32,160 nt of DNA from a virus, in the IMG/VR virus record IMGVR_UViG_3300031746_000104, positions 1 through 32,160 of that record, one strand, 5' to 3'. Positions within the stretch are counted from its first letter, which is position 1. Each line of letters opens with the position of its first letter. The notes under the pieces were generated by a model. The model worked only from the letters and a program-made list of their open reading frames with translations. It did no database searches and was not told the origin of the DNA. The translations under genes were made by a program, and so were the position numbers. This document shows, piece after piece, positions 8,492 through 17,982 of the stretch.

Positions 8492-9600
8492 TGCAATCCC
8501 TCGCGGTCAGCGGCTACACAGCGGACGCGGTTCAGGCGGCGCTTCACGCTGCCAGCCGCGAGTGGCGCTTTCGCTATGATCTCCTGACCAGCGCGAACGT
8601 CTACGAGGCCGCTTTGACGAGCGTGCTCTCCAGCCAGATAGAGAACAATAGCCTGGCGGACATCAAGCGCACTGCCCGCTTCACGGTGAGGGATGATGGG
8701 AACATCGACTTCCTCTCGGAGCGCATCAAGCCCTACGCCCAGCTCAAGATGCCTGACGACGGCTGGGCCGAGTGGCCGCTTGGCGTCTTCCTCCTGAGCA
8801 CGCCGCCGCGGGCGGTAGATGCGGCTGGTGTCGTGACTCGCGAGATCGACGCCTATGACCAACTCCAGGTGTTGCAGGATGACAAGGTGGAGGATCGCTA
8901 CACCGTGGCCGCCGCCATCAATTACATCACGGCGGTCAAGACCCTGCTGGACGGCGCCGGCATCACCGGCCAGAACCTCACGGCCACCAGCAAGACGCTG
9001 CCCGAAGTGCGGGTCTGGCCACCCGGGGCGGCGAAGCTCGCCATCGTCAACGACCTCCTGGGCGCGGTCAACTACAGGAGCCTTTATTTCGACGAGAACG
9101 GCGTGGCCGTCGCACAGCCCTACGTCAGCCCGTCTGACCGGCCCTCAGAGTACACCTACCAGGACGACGGCGACTCCGTCCTCATCCCTGAAGCGCAGGA
9201 ATCGCTTGACCTCTTCGCCATCGCCAATAAGTGGGTGCTGGTCAAGAGCGAACCCGACGCCGACGCCCTCATTGCCACCTACACCAACACCAGCGTCGAC
9301 TCGCCCACCTCGACGGTGAACCGGGGGCGTACCATCGTCGACTTCCGCGAGCGCGTAGAGGCGGCGGACCAGGATGCCCTCAATGGCCTGGTGGCGCGGC
9401 TGGCATACGAGGCATCACAGGTCTACCAGCAGGTCGAGTTTGCGACGGGGATCATGCCGTTCCACGGCGACAGAGATGTCTACATTTTGGTTCACAGCGG
9501 GCTCGCAGTATCGGCGAAGTTTTCCGAGGTGAGTTGGTCACTGCCCCTGGTGGCCGGCGGGGCCATGAAGCACACGGCGCGGCGAGTGGTGACGGTATGA
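8491..9600 (+). CDS. Tail hub / tail-associated protein (Tal-like)
   Basis: The 369-residue product uses the ATG at 8491 inside a TGATG overlap; a TTG one codon earlier is the alternative. Segments such as SVLSSQIENNSLADIKRTARFTV and DEWPLGVFLLSTPPR-like (WAEWPLGVFLL) are typical of phage proteins next to the distal tail protein, whose folds resemble the gp27/gpD baseplate hub. It probably forms the trimeric hub closing the tail tube. There is no C-terminal enzymatic domain, so the fibre functions seem to lie in later genes. The stop overlaps the next ATG (ATGA). Confidence 0.7.
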   Translation: MQSLAVSGYTADAVQAALHAASREWRFRYDLLTSANVYEAALTSVLSSQIENNSLADIKRTARFTVRDDGNIDFLSERIKPYAQLKMPDDGWAEWPLGVFLLSTPPRAVDAAGVVTREIDAYDQLQVLQDDKVEDRYTVAAAINYITAVKTLLDGAGITGQNLTATSKTLPEVRVWPPGAAKLAIVNDLLGAVNYRSLYFDENGVAVAQPYVSPSDRPSEYTYQDDGDSVLIPEAQESLDLFAIANKWVLVKSEPDADALIATYTNTSVDSPTSTVNRGRTIVDFRERVEAADQDALNGLVARLAYEASQVYQQVEFATGIMPFHGDRDVYILVHSGLAVSAKFSEVSWSLPLVAGGAMKHTARRVVTV

Positions 9601-9839
9601 GGCTGAAGGCAGAGGAGTTCTTGGGGCTGGTGCAGCCGAAGGCGGCGCAGATCGTCTTCAAGCTGGGCACCATCCCCTCGGATTACGTGAGCGGCCGACC
9701 GACGATCCTGTTCGACGGCGAGGGCACGATTAGCACGCGCACCTATCCCTACCTAGACAGCTATACGCCGACGGTCAATGACAGGGTGCTAGTGGCGATG
9801 GTGGGGCATTCGGGCGTCGTGCTGGGGGATGTAGTCTAA
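9597..9839 (+). CDS. Small tail-tip protein, hypothetical
   Basis: The 80-residue product starts at ATGA 9597, overlapping the hub gene stop. The sequence GRPTILFDGEGTISTRTYPYLDSYTPTVNDRVLVAMVGHSGVVLG is a compact run of beta strands that looks like an OB-fold, as found in small proteins and tail-spike bases beside phage hubs. Function is inferred from context only. Its TAA overlaps the next ATG (TAATG), so the fused enzyme downstream is translated in the same operon. Confidence 0.65.
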   Translation: MRLKAEEFLGLVQPKAAQIVFKLGTIPSDYVSGRPTILFDGEGTISTRTYPYLDSYTPTVNDRVLVAMVGHSGVVLGDVV

Positions 9840-11467
9840 TGCGTATCCTTTTCGTCTCTGACGCCCCCTGGCAGGCCAGTGGCTACGGGCAACAGACAGA
9901 CATGGTGACGCGGGCGATGGTCGCTGACGGGCATGAGGTCTATGTCTATGCACCCGGCGCCCTTCATGAGGGTGAGGTGCCCCTTGCGGAAAACCTCACC
10001 GTGCTCTCCTCGGCCTACGGCGATGACCGATGGGGCAACATGAGCCTGCCTTGGCACATGGAGCGAGTGCAGCCCGATCTAGTCATCACCTGGCTCGACG
10101 CCCAGGGGCTTATCGGCTACGGGCGCGACCATGTGCCCTGCTACATGTGGGCGCCGATAGACAGCCAGCCAATCCCCATCATGGAGCGGGACGTGCTCCA
10201 GCGTGCGACGAAGATCCTCGTGCCCTCGCGGTGGGGGCAGGGAATACTGGCGGAACATGGCTTTGATAGTGAGTACGTGCCGTGCTGCATAGACCTCGCG
10301 GCGCTACGGATAGACCCCGGTGCCCGCCAGCGATGGCGTAAGCGAAACGGCGTTCAAGACGACGACTGGCTCATCGGCATGGTGGGCCAGAATCGTGGTA
10401 GCCCAGATCGCAAAGGATACGCCTGGGCCTTCGATATCCTGAAGGAGTTCATGGGGCGACACGCCGACGTGAAGGCATACCTTCACACGGAACCCGTAGG
10501 CGACCAGTATGCGCCGAACCTCACCTATCTGCGGATGGAGTTGGGCCTACTTGGCCGCATCGACTTTCCCAGACAGACCGGCTCCTACGCCTGGGCCGGC
10601 CCGTGGATGGCCGAGATGTATAACGCCTTTGACGTGCTGCTTCATTGCTCGCTGGGCGAGGGATTCGGCGTGCCCATCCTAGAGGCTCAGGCGTGCGGTA
10701 CGCCCGTTGTCGTCAATGCGGCGACGGCGGTTACGGAGTTGAGCGCCAACGGCTACCAGGCGCAGCCATCGCAATGGATTTGGAGCACTACGATAACAAA
10801 GTGGGCGCTGCCCGACGTGAGTAACCTTCTGGAGCAGCTCGAACGGGCCTACGCCGCCCGGGGCGACTTGAACCGCGAGGCCGTGAGGGAATTCACGCTA
10901 CCCTACGGCGCCCGCCGTGTCTATGAGGATTGCTGGCGCCCCGTCCTGGCAGCGGTGGCTCCGCCTCTCGACTACAAGGCCGGCGAGCGGAAGCTCCTCC
11001 TTGGCGCCGGAAGGGTGAGGAAGGCAGGCTATACCCACCACGACAGGGACGGCCTCTACCCGGACATCGACGTGGCCCACGACCTCACCGTGTTCCCCTG
11101 GCCGTGGGCCGATTCCTCCTGGGATTACGTCGAGGCGGTGGATGTCCTCGAGCACCTCGCCTGCGACTTCACGCTCGTCATGGATGAACTCTGGCGCATC
11201 ACGGCCCCGGGCGGCTATCTCATGGTTCATGGCCCCGAAGTCGGCTCCTGGCAGCACACGGCAGACCCGACGCATGTTCGGGGCTTCACGCTTGATTCAT
11301 TCGACTACTGGACCGAAAGGGGGTGGGGCAAGACATACCCTTACACGACTCACAAGTGGGAAACGATAAGAAAGTTGCGGGATGAGAGCGGGATCACCGT
11401 CGTTCTGAGGCCGCTCAAGCCCGTGGCGAAGGAGAAACAATGGCTGGAAACATCAGCGACTACCTAG
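9839..11467 (+). CDS. Bifunctional glycosyltransferase (GT4-like) - methyltransferase fusion
   Basis: The 542-residue protein begins MRILFVSDAPW, followed by GYGQQTDMVTRAM, the N-terminal pattern of GT-B glycosyltransferases. Around residues 268-290 it has HCSLGEGFGVPILEAQACG, with the EGFGxPxLEA signature (E-x7-E type) of GT4 enzymes that bind the nucleotide sugar. From about residue 380 a second domain resembles class I SAM methyltransferases: LLLGAGR, then D-rich AHDLTVFPWPWADSSWD, and VDVLEHL near 431. It would glycosylate, and perhaps O-methylate, a surface or phage-protein glycan. It starts by TAATG overlap and its end overlaps the next gene by 28 bases, so it is embedded in the tail operon. 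The acceptor is unknown. Confidence 0.85.
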   Translation: MRILFVSDAPWQASGYGQQTDMVTRAMVADGHEVYVYAPGALHEGEVPLAENLTVLSSAYGDDRWGNMSLPWHMERVQPDLVITWLDAQGLIGYGRDHVPCYMWAPIDSQPIPIMERDVLQRATKILVPSRWGQGILAEHGFDSEYVPCCIDLAALRIDPGARQRWRKRNGVQDDDWLIGMVGQNRGSPDRKGYAWAFDILKEFMGRHADVKAYLHTEPVGDQYAPNLTYLRMELGLLGRIDFPRQTGSYAWAGPWMAEMYNAFDVLLHCSLGEGFGVPILEAQACGTPVVVNAATAVTELSANGYQAQPSQWIWSTTITKWALPDVSNLLEQLERAYAARGDLNREAVREFTLPYGARRVYEDCWRPVLAAVAPPLDYKAGERKLLLGAGRVRKAGYTHHDRDGLYPDIDVAHDLTVFPWPWADSSWDYVEAVDVLEHLACDFTLVMDELWRITAPGGYLMVHGPEVGSWQHTADPTHVRGFTLDSFDYWTERGWGKTYPYTTHKWETIRKLRDESGITVVLRPLKPVAKEKQWLETSATT

Positions 11468-11853
11468 AGAACAAGGTCCTGGATCACACCCTGGCAAAGA
11501 CGGACTTTGATAAGCCGGCGGCCTGCTACGTGGGCCTATTCACCGGCAGCCCCGCCGACGACTACAGCGGCAGCGCCAGTGAGGTGGCAACCGGAACCAC
11601 CACATCCTATGCCCGCAAGAGCGCGACCTTCAGCGCCGCCGCCGGTGGTAGCACCACGAACAGCGCCGATGTGCTCTTTGACGAGGCAACGGCTAGCTGG
11701 GGCAACCTCACCCACGCGGCTCTGTTCACCAGCTCGGACGGCTCCGGCAGTGCCAACATGCTGTGGCACGGCTCGCTCGCAGCCAACAAGTCCATCGCCT
11801 CGGGCGACCAGTTCAAGATCAAGGCGGGTGACCTAGACGTTAGTCTCGACTAG
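11440..11853 (+). CDS. Phage tail-fibre-associated beta protein
   Basis: A 137-residue protein with ATG 11440 inside the end of the fusion gene and a good GAAGGAGA upstream. The pattern (ISDYLENKVLDHTLAK, then CYVGLFTGSP, ARKSATFSAA, LTHAALFTSS, ANMLWHGSLAANKSI, then FKIKAGDLDVSLD) is that of a common small phage protein family usually annotated as tail fibre or hypothetical and found in fibre regions. It is a compact beta-sandwich-like sequence. No enzymatic residues were identified. It is probably a fibre or decoration subunit. Confidence 0.65.
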   Translation: MAGNISDYLENKVLDHTLAKTDFDKPAACYVGLFTGSPADDYSGSASEVATGTTTSYARKSATFSAAAGGSTTNSADVLFDEATASWGNLTHAALFTSSDGSGSANMLWHGSLAANKSIASGDQFKIKAGDLDVSLD

Positions 11854-11862
11854 GAGGACCAG

Positions 11863-12357
11863 ATGGAGCCCTTCGAGGTTCGAGTCCTAACCGATAAGGC
11901 CGCTCCGCTCTCCCTGGCATCTACCGCTGGCATACGTTGCTGGCCCGACTCTGCCCAGAGCGCCGTCCAAAAGGGCCTGAAAAGCGACAGCGTGCTGCTC
12001 GGCGCCTACTACGGGGGCACGCTGGTCGCTATCTCTATCTGGATATTCCAGACCGGCGATCCGCTGTCCTGCACCACGGGAGCCAACGTGGTGGATGAGA
12101 AGCAGCCCAAGAACGTGCGGCTGGCCGCCTGCCTGTCCGAGCTGCTGTGGGTCAACGAGGAGATGGTCAGGCGAGGCGTGTCAGTCTGTCGTTGTACCGT
12201 GCCGTCTGAGCCAGGACTCAGCCTTTTCCACGAGGTCCTGGAGATGATCCCATCGTGCAAGGTCGCCAACCTAGCGAGTAGCGGGCCGCCGGCGTGGGGG
12301 GCACGGTGGGAGGGCGATGTGAGCGGCGAGATCAGGGAGTTGATAGCGGGGCTGTAG
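11863..12357 (+). CDS. Hypothetical protein in the tail-fibre cluster
   Basis: The 164-residue product follows AGGAGGACC with ATG 11863 and ends immediately before the next ATG (TAG-ATG). The layout (LLGAYYGGTLVAISIWIF, then RLAACLSELLWVNEEMVRRGVSVCRCTV, then LFHEVLEMI) recalls the strand-helix order of GNAT-type N-acetyltransferases, but I cannot see a clear acetyl-CoA loop (Q/RxxGxG/A). I therefore leave it unassigned. It lies between two fibre-type genes and is probably co-translated with the large fibre gene. Confidence 0.55.
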   Translation: MEPFEVRVLTDKAAPLSLASTAGIRCWPDSAQSAVQKGLKSDSVLLGAYYGGTLVAISIWIFQTGDPLSCTTGANVVDEKQPKNVRLAACLSELLWVNEEMVRRGVSVCRCTVPSEPGLSLFHEVLEMIPSCKVANLASSGPPAWGARWEGDVSGEIRELIAGL

Positions 12358-15300
12358 ATGTCTCAGACGGTTGCGATCACCAACTTCACCTATGTTGATG
12401 AAGCCTACCCCACCAGCAAGTTCGGCTCTACCGCGGTGGGCATATTTGGACGCTCGCCCACCAAGGCGCCGAAAAAGAAGCGCCTCCTCCTTAGTGTTGA
12501 TGTCTCGGCCTACTATGGCCGAACCGTCCTGATAGGAACAAGACTCCGCCTCTATGTGAACGCCTACACTGGGGCGGCTTATACAGCAAGGGTGTACCGT
12601 CTTTACCAAGGGTGTACCGAGGCCACCGTCACATGGGATACCCAAGAGGCGGAGCAGGGTAGCCCCAGCCCGCACACATTCACCACGCCCACCGCGACGG
12701 GCTGGCTGACAATTAGCGGGGCGAACTTTCAAGCTCTCGTCCAGTATGCCCTCGATAACAGTATAACGCTGAACTTGGGCATCCGCAGCAACGCCGAAAC
12801 GGAGACAGCCCAGGACACCTCGGTTGACTCCGACGATGGCACCAATCCACCTGAACTCGTCCTATGTCTGGTCGAAGAGGGCTCACTCGCCCTCGCGGGC
12901 AACGGCACTCTCACGCCCACCGCCATCAAGACCCCGCGCCAGTTCCTCATGCGCTACTTCGGCCCCGCAGCCGCCCCAGCCAAGATACAGGTCAACGACC
13001 TCACCGAACTCATGCGGGCGGGCACGCCGGGGAAGACAACGTATTCCCTCGGGGACGGGCTCAACAACTGCCACGGGGGGGCCTACGACCCTGTAACGGG
13101 CAAGGCGTTCCTTGTCCTCCGCATGAGCCTGACCTCTCCTATAACTTCCTACCGCCTGATACGGCTTGACCCCACGGATGGCACCTATGACACCTACACG
13201 GCACCGGCTGGCGACAACTACGGCGAGGCGTGCTGCGTGGCGGGCGACTACGTCTATGTGGTGCATGGGGAGGCCATCGAAAACCCCAACATCCTCCTGG
13301 ATAGGTTCGACGCCGATGAGGCTACGCTAGGCGCCACCCGAACGCAGTACACCTACAATATCGCTGCCTACACAACCGGACAGGACGCCGACCGCAGCGT
13401 GGCCGATGCGGCAGGCAACACCCGACGCTCTCAGTCGTTCCAGGTTGCGGTCGCCCAGGAGGTCAGGTCGGCCCAACTCTATCTCAAGAAGGGCGGTTCG
13501 GGCACCGTTCCGTCTGACTGGATTGCGGAGATTCGGACGGACGACGGATCGGGCAAGCCCTCCGCCACCATCCTAGGAACAAGCGTAGCCAGGCAGGGCA
13601 TGACTGGGGCTAGCTATACCTGGGTCGGTTTCTGGTTCACTATCCCCGTCTCGCTGTCCGCCGATACGACCTACCACCTCGTCTTACGGCGGCAACTGGA
13701 TGCTACCGGCACCACATATCAGGTTTGGGGAGTGGACACATCAACCGGCTATGCGCTAGGAAAGCACGGCGTCTATGGCGGAGCAAACTGGACGGTCTCG
13801 GATAGTGAGGACGCGCTGTTCGGCCTGGGGCCTCAGCGGGGGAACAGCATAAGCACAGACGGGACTTATCTCTACATCGGCACCCGTGACTCGCATGTAG
13901 CCGTTGTCCGCATCAGCGACATGACCCTCCGGGCCGTGAAGTCTCTTACCGGTATTCAGGGGATCGTCCACTGCATCCGCTACAGCCACGCCAGCGGCAA
14001 CGACCGCATCTTCTACTGTACGAAAGCCGAGGGGACAGTCTTCAAGCTGACCTACAACGTGAGCACGGACGCCCTCACTGAGAACGCCTACCAGGATTCA
14101 GGTCAAACGCTGACGGATGACTTCGCCGTCACCGCCGACTATCTCTACCTGGGGTATGAGGGTAGTCCGACCTGGAATGGTTACATCTGCAAGATGGCGA
14201 AGTCTGACCTAAGCATCGTCGACCGCATCCTAGTACACGAGTCCCTTGAAAACCCCCAAAGCTACGGTGTGTTTGAGACACCCGACGGCGACTATGTCTG
14301 GACGGTCTGGAACTTCACCGAGTTGGGGATGGCCCGGATCAAGGTTTCGGACAGTAGCATTCAGCGTGTCTGGTTCGACCGCGCCAACGATGAGATCAAC
14401 ACGAATGAGGTCATCTTCTGCGGCTCGGAGGACCTCGCCCTCATAACCTGCTGGCTTACGACGCCCCTTCCGGTCATCAAACTGACAGACCTCTTTGCCC
14501 AGGAGACCATCGAGGCAGGTAGCGGCGACGCCTACTCCTACTGGTGGCCCCTGAAGGTCTACGTTGAGGAGCCGCCCGATGAGGACATGGGCACCTTCGC
14601 CGCCTTCACAGACGGCGTGAATGGCCTGGGCACGGGTGTTAGCCTCGTCGGCAACGTGGCCACGGGCTACACCGAGCCCACGGGAACCCCAGGCGAGTCG
14701 GGTGATGTGCTCAACCCTACGAACTATCCGTCCCTGGCCGGCGCTGTCGCTGACGCCTTCGACTGGACGAGCGGGAGCCCGAAGGCGATCTCCGGTACCC
14801 TCGCCAAACAGGCCAGTTATCGGGCCTCAGACACTTCAACCGCCGACGCTGCCACCACGCTGACTCTGGATAAGCCCGCCGGCCTAGCCGTGGGGGACGC
14901 GCTCGCGGCCTTCGTCGCTGCCCGCAGCGCGGCTGGCGCCGGAGCCATCACGCCGCCCGCTGGCTGGACGGAAGCCGCCCAACTTGCCTCTAACGATGCC
15001 AAGATGTACGGGGCCATCTTCACGAAGGAAGCCGACGCAGACGATGTAGCGGCTGCCACCTTCGACTTCACAACCGTTGCCGCCCATTATTGGAGCGGTG
15101 CGCTGTGGGCCTGCAAGGATGCGGACCCTATCTATTCCGTCGCCAGCATAGGGATCACCGCTACGGGCACCTCCCACCTCTCGCCCACGGACGTAGCGAC
15201 CGCAAGCAAGCGCGAGCTTGTCTTCTACTGCTACGCGGTGGACGTCAGCGCAACGTGGGGTACAATCGCCGGGCTCACTGAGCGGGCTGCCGTAGAGAGT

Positions 15301-17592
15301 CACGCGCCGAGCCTCCTCGTGGCTGACGCGCAACTGGAGACTGAGAGCGGGCCGACTCAGAAGGAGGGCGTTTCCAGTTCAGCGGGTTACGGCATAACCG
15401 CCTACATTACCTTCCGCCGCAAGCGCGTCATCGACAACTTCCTGGTCCTCCAGATGGTCGTCGCTGATACCGCCGCCGAGGGTGCGACGCCGGACGAAAG
15501 CCTGAGCCTATACGGCACACTATCCTCGATGAAGCCTGCCCGCTCGGTCAGTCTCTACGGCGACATCGTGCTGGGGTTCGTCACGGGGGCGCTCTCCCTT
15601 TCCGGCTCAGGCACACTGAGTCCCGCGTCAACCCGAATACGTACCGCCATCGCACAGTTCGCCGGTTCCGGCACGCTGGCTCCTACGGGCGGGGCCAAAC
15701 GTTCAACATCCGTAGCCCTCGCCGGGGCGGGCACGTTAGCAATACAGCCTAAACCCGTCCTAGGAACCAGCACGTTGATGACGGCGCAGAGCGCCCTTGC
15801 CATTACCCCCGCCGCCATCCGTTCAGTCGCCGCCGACCTGAGCGGTTCGGGCGTGACCGCGATAGTGCCAAGGGTGGTCAGGGCGAACACTGTTGACCTG
15901 GCCGGCAGCGGCACGCTGGAGGCCGTAGGCCAGCGTACCCGGATGGGTGCCGTTGCGCTTGCGGCGGAGGGGACTTTAGCGCCCACCGGTCTCCGCACCC
16001 GTTGCGGCATCGCCGCTTTCGCAGGTAACAGTACCCTCGTTTGCACGCCGCATTATCTAGCGGGCGGGCTTCTGACCCTCTCCTCCACCGGCACGATTGT
16101 CATTGCTAGTTCGGTATCCGCTATCATCGAAGCCATCCTTTCGATGAACGCTTCAGGCGGCCTAGCAGTCGTCGGTCGCGCTCTTCGCCCGGGTATCTTT
16201 GGCCTTTCGGGTGATGGTAGCCTCAGCCCGACAGGCGTTCGCATGAGAATAGCCAGCCTGGGGCTCTCTGGAGATGGGGCGCTATCCCTTCAGGGTGTCA
16301 GAGTAGCCTATGGCATTGTGGCCCTCTCGGGCCAGGGAACCCTTGCCGTGATGCCCCGATACTTAGGGCGCGGGGCGGTAGCCCTCTCTAGTTCTGGTTC
16401 CATTGTAATCACCGCCTCCGTCGGCGCTATCATCGAAGCCATCCTCTCTCTGGGCGCTTCGGGTTCTCTCGTTACGCTTGGCCGGGCGCTACGATCTGCT
16501 GCCGTCGCCCTCACCGGGGACGGTACTCTGTCACCAGCCGGTCAGCGCCTCCGATTAGGGGCTGCTGCGCTATCGGGGACAGGGACCCTCTCGCCCAGTG
16601 CTGTCCGTCAACGCCTCGCTGCAGCCACCTTATCAGGCGCTGGCACTCTCGCCGTCGTCCCGCATTACCTAGCAGGTGGGGCAATAGTCCTTTCTGGGGC
16701 TGGCTCCCTTGTAACCATCGGTAGCATCGGCTCGATTATCGAGGCCATACTTTCTCTCAGCGGTTCGGGTTCCCTGGCCGTGGCAGGGCGGGCTCTCCTA
16801 GCGGACTCCATCGCCCTGGCGGGCAACGGCACCCTGGCACCAGACGGGCGGCGTATCCGGCTAGGGGCAACCGCGCTCTCTGGGGAGGGCATCCTTGCCG
16901 CCACGGGCATGAGGATGAGGGCGGGTTCGCTCGGCCTGTCGGGTCAAAGTAGCCTAGCGGTTCTTGGGCGGCGACTGGTAAGCGGAACCATCAGCCTGAG
17001 CGGCCTGGGCGATCTCGATGTCGCAGCCTACATGGGCGGCGTACTAGAGGGAACGGTTGCCTTAACCGCCGAGGGCCTCCTAGTCGTCACGGGAACACTG
17101 ATCCGGGCTGCTAGCGTTTCCCTCTCAGGTAATGGGCACCTAGAGCCTACGGGCCTCCGCATCACTACGGGCGGCGTGGCCCTTTCGGGCAACGGCTCCC
17201 TTGACGTGGGCGGGATTCGCCTTCGAATGAGCAGCATCGCCCTATCAGGCAACGGTGTTCTAGCAGTAGCGGGGCGACGGCTGGCGCTCGGCTCTATATC
17301 CCTGGCAGCGAACGGCAATCTAGCCATTGCCGCCGCCGCCCTCTTCGGCGGCTCTGCGGTGCTAACCGCTGAGGGGCTTCTTATGCCCATCGGCACCGCC
17401 CTCGAGATCGGGGCGGTCAATCTGTCCGCCTCCGGCACGATGCTCATCATCGGCACCAGCGGGCAAATCATCGCCGCCATCTCCCTTCAGGGTGAGGCGG
17501 CTCCCAATATCGTGCTGGTCGGCCAATCTCTGCCTGCGCTCACGCTGGCTGGCACCAAGACAGATCAGGTATTGGAGGGAGAGGTCTCATGA
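12358..17592 (+). CDS. Giant tail-fibre / adhesin with nested C-terminal repeats
   Basis: A 1744-residue protein. Residues 1-170 resemble a DNRLRE-type beta domain (VDVSAYYGRTVLIGTRLRLYV, with a TVTWDT turn). About 220-720 looks like a beta-propeller (repeating YxY/Lxxx...DxxxxR strands) interrupted near 350-450 by a jelly-roll-like insert (FQVAVAQEVRSAQLYLKKGG ... TYHLVLRRQ). About 800-1050 is another beta domain (TLTLDKPAGLAVGDALAAFVA). From about residue 1076 to 1730 it is a continuous repeat of roughly 20 residues with consensus LSGxGTLxPxGxRxR, grouped into 102-residue blocks. No transmembrane segment was seen. It is most likely the receptor-binding fibre, with the repeats as an extended shaft; the distal end carries no evident enzyme. 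Confidence 0.8.
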   Translation: MSQTVAITNFTYVDEAYPTSKFGSTAVGIFGRSPTKAPKKKRLLLSVDVSAYYGRTVLIGTRLRLYVNAYTGAAYTARVYRLYQGCTEATVTWDTQEAEQGSPSPHTFTTPTATGWLTISGANFQALVQYALDNSITLNLGIRSNAETETAQDTSVDSDDGTNPPELVLCLVEEGSLALAGNGTLTPTAIKTPRQFLMRYFGPAAAPAKIQVNDLTELMRAGTPGKTTYSLGDGLNNCHGGAYDPVTGKAFLVLRMSLTSPITSYRLIRLDPTDGTYDTYTAPAGDNYGEACCVAGDYVYVVHGEAIENPNILLDRFDADEATLGATRTQYTYNIAAYTTGQDADRSVADAAGNTRRSQSFQVAVAQEVRSAQLYLKKGGSGTVPSDWIAEIRTDDGSGKPSATILGTSVARQGMTGASYTWVGFWFTIPVSLSADTTYHLVLRRQLDATGTTYQVWGVDTSTGYALGKHGVYGGANWTVSDSEDALFGLGPQRGNSISTDGTYLYIGTRDSHVAVVRISDMTLRAVKSLTGIQGIVHCIRYSHASGNDRIFYCTKAEGTVFKLTYNVSTDALTENAYQDSGQTLTDDFAVTADYLYLGYEGSPTWNGYICKMAKSDLSIVDRILVHESLENPQSYGVFETPDGDYVWTVWNFTELGMARIKVSDSSIQRVWFDRANDEINTNEVIFCGSEDLALITCWLTTPLPVIKLTDLFAQETIEAGSGDAYSYWWPLKVYVEEPPDEDMGTFAAFTDGVNGLGTGVSLVGNVATGYTEPTGTPGESGDVLNPTNYPSLAGAVADAFDWTSGSPKAISGTLAKQASYRASDTSTADAATTLTLDKPAGLAVGDALAAFVAARSAAGAGAITPPAGWTEAAQLASNDAKMYGAIFTKEADADDVAAATFDFTTVAAHYWSGALWACKDADPIYSVASIGITATGTSHLSPTDVATASKRELVFYCYAVDVSATWGTIAGLTERAAVESHAPSLLVADAQLETESGPTQKEGVSSSAGYGITAYITFRRKRVIDNFLVLQMVVADTAAEGATPDESLSLYGTLSSMKPARSVSLYGDIVLGFVTGALSLSGSGTLSPASTRIRTAIAQFAGSGTLAPTGGAKRSTSVALAGAGTLAIQPKPVLGTSTLMTAQSALAITPAAIRSVAADLSGSGVTAIVPRVVRANTVDLAGSGTLEAVGQRTRMGAVALAAEGTLAPTGLRTRCGIAAFAGNSTLVCTPHYLAGGLLTLSSTGTIVIASSVSAIIEAILSMNASGGLAVVGRALRPGIFGLSGDGSLSPTGVRMRIASLGLSGDGALSLQGVRVAYGIVALSGQGTLAVMPRYLGRGAVALSSSGSIVITASVGAIIEAILSLGASGSLVTLGRALRSAAVALTGDGTLSPAGQRLRLGAAALSGTGTLSPSAVRQRLAAATLSGAGTLAVVPHYLAGGAIVLSGAGSLVTIGSIGSIIEAILSLSGSGSLAVAGRALLADSIALAGNGTLAPDGRRIRLGATALSGEGILAATGMRMRAGSLGLSGQSSLAVLGRRLVSGTISLSGLGDLDVAAYMGGVLEGTVALTAEGLLVVTGTLIRAASVSLSGNGHLEPTGLRITTGGVALSGNGSLDVGGIRLRMSSIALSGNGVLAVAGRRLALGSISLAANGNLAIAAAALFGGSAVLTAEGLLMPIGTALEIGAVNLSASGTMLIIGTSGQIIAAISLQGEAAPNIVLVGQSLPALTLAGTKTDQVLEGEVS
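15748..17271 (+). repeat. Tandem 300-306 bp coding repeats inside the fibre gene
   Basis: Blocks begin at 15748 (300 bp), 16048, 16354, 16660 and 16966. The last four are each exactly 306 bp (102 residues). Each starts with a P(H/K/R)YLxxG- or GRRLxxG-like segment. Three (16048, 16354, 16660) contain an IIEAILS motif about 25 residues in, followed by three to four copies of the LSGxGTL unit. A partial block continues to about 17490. DNA copies are diverged, so the repeat is old and probably selected for protein shape. Confidence 0.85.
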
Positions 17593-17608
17593 ACTATAGG
17601 GAGGCCCT

Positions 17609-17971
17609 ATGACAAGCGAAGACCAGAACTTCGAACTCTACGCCGGCGAGAGCAAGGTGCTCACCGTCACGGTCAAGGATGCCGCCGGCGCCCTTATCGA
17701 CCTGACCGGCTCGACCATCGAGTGGATCGTCAAGCGGGCCGAGGATGACGCGGCGGGCCTCATCACCAAGACGACTGTGCCGATCACGGGTGGCATCACC
17801 CTCTCGAACCAGACCACGAACAAGGGCGAGTTCACGATCACGCTGTTGCCCGCCGACACACTGAGCCTGGGCGGGGCGAGCTACTACCATGAGGCCGAGG
17901 TGACGGATGCGGCAACGAACGTATCAACGGTTACGCGGGGTGTCGTGACGGTCAAGAAGGCGCTGACGTAG
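17609..17971 (+). CDS. Ig-like baseplate / fibre accessory protein
   Basis: A 120-residue all-beta protein with ATG 17609 after GGAGG. Its sequence (NFELYAGESKVLTVTVKDAAGALIDLTGSTIEWIV ... GEFTITLLPADTLSL ... YYHEAEVTDAATNVSTVTRGVVTVK) has the strand order of an Ig-like domain, similar to the N-terminal domain of baseplate upper proteins (BppU type) in siphophages. It would be a structural adaptor at the tail tip. It follows the giant fibre gene by 17 bases and precedes the lysis cassette. Confidence 0.65.
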   Translation: MTSEDQNFELYAGESKVLTVTVKDAAGALIDLTGSTIEWIVKRAEDDAAGLITKTTVPITGGITLSNQTTNKGEFTITLLPADTLSLGGASYYHEAEVTDAATNVSTVTRGVVTVKKALT

Positions 17972-17982
17972 GAGGTGCCGGG

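Noticed and set aside
11863-12357. GNAT acetyltransferase
   Set aside because: The order of strands and helices is suggestive, but no acetyl-CoA binding loop is visible.
15748-17271. CRISPR-like periodicity
   Set aside because: The repeats are protein-coding, diverged in DNA and contiguous without spacers.
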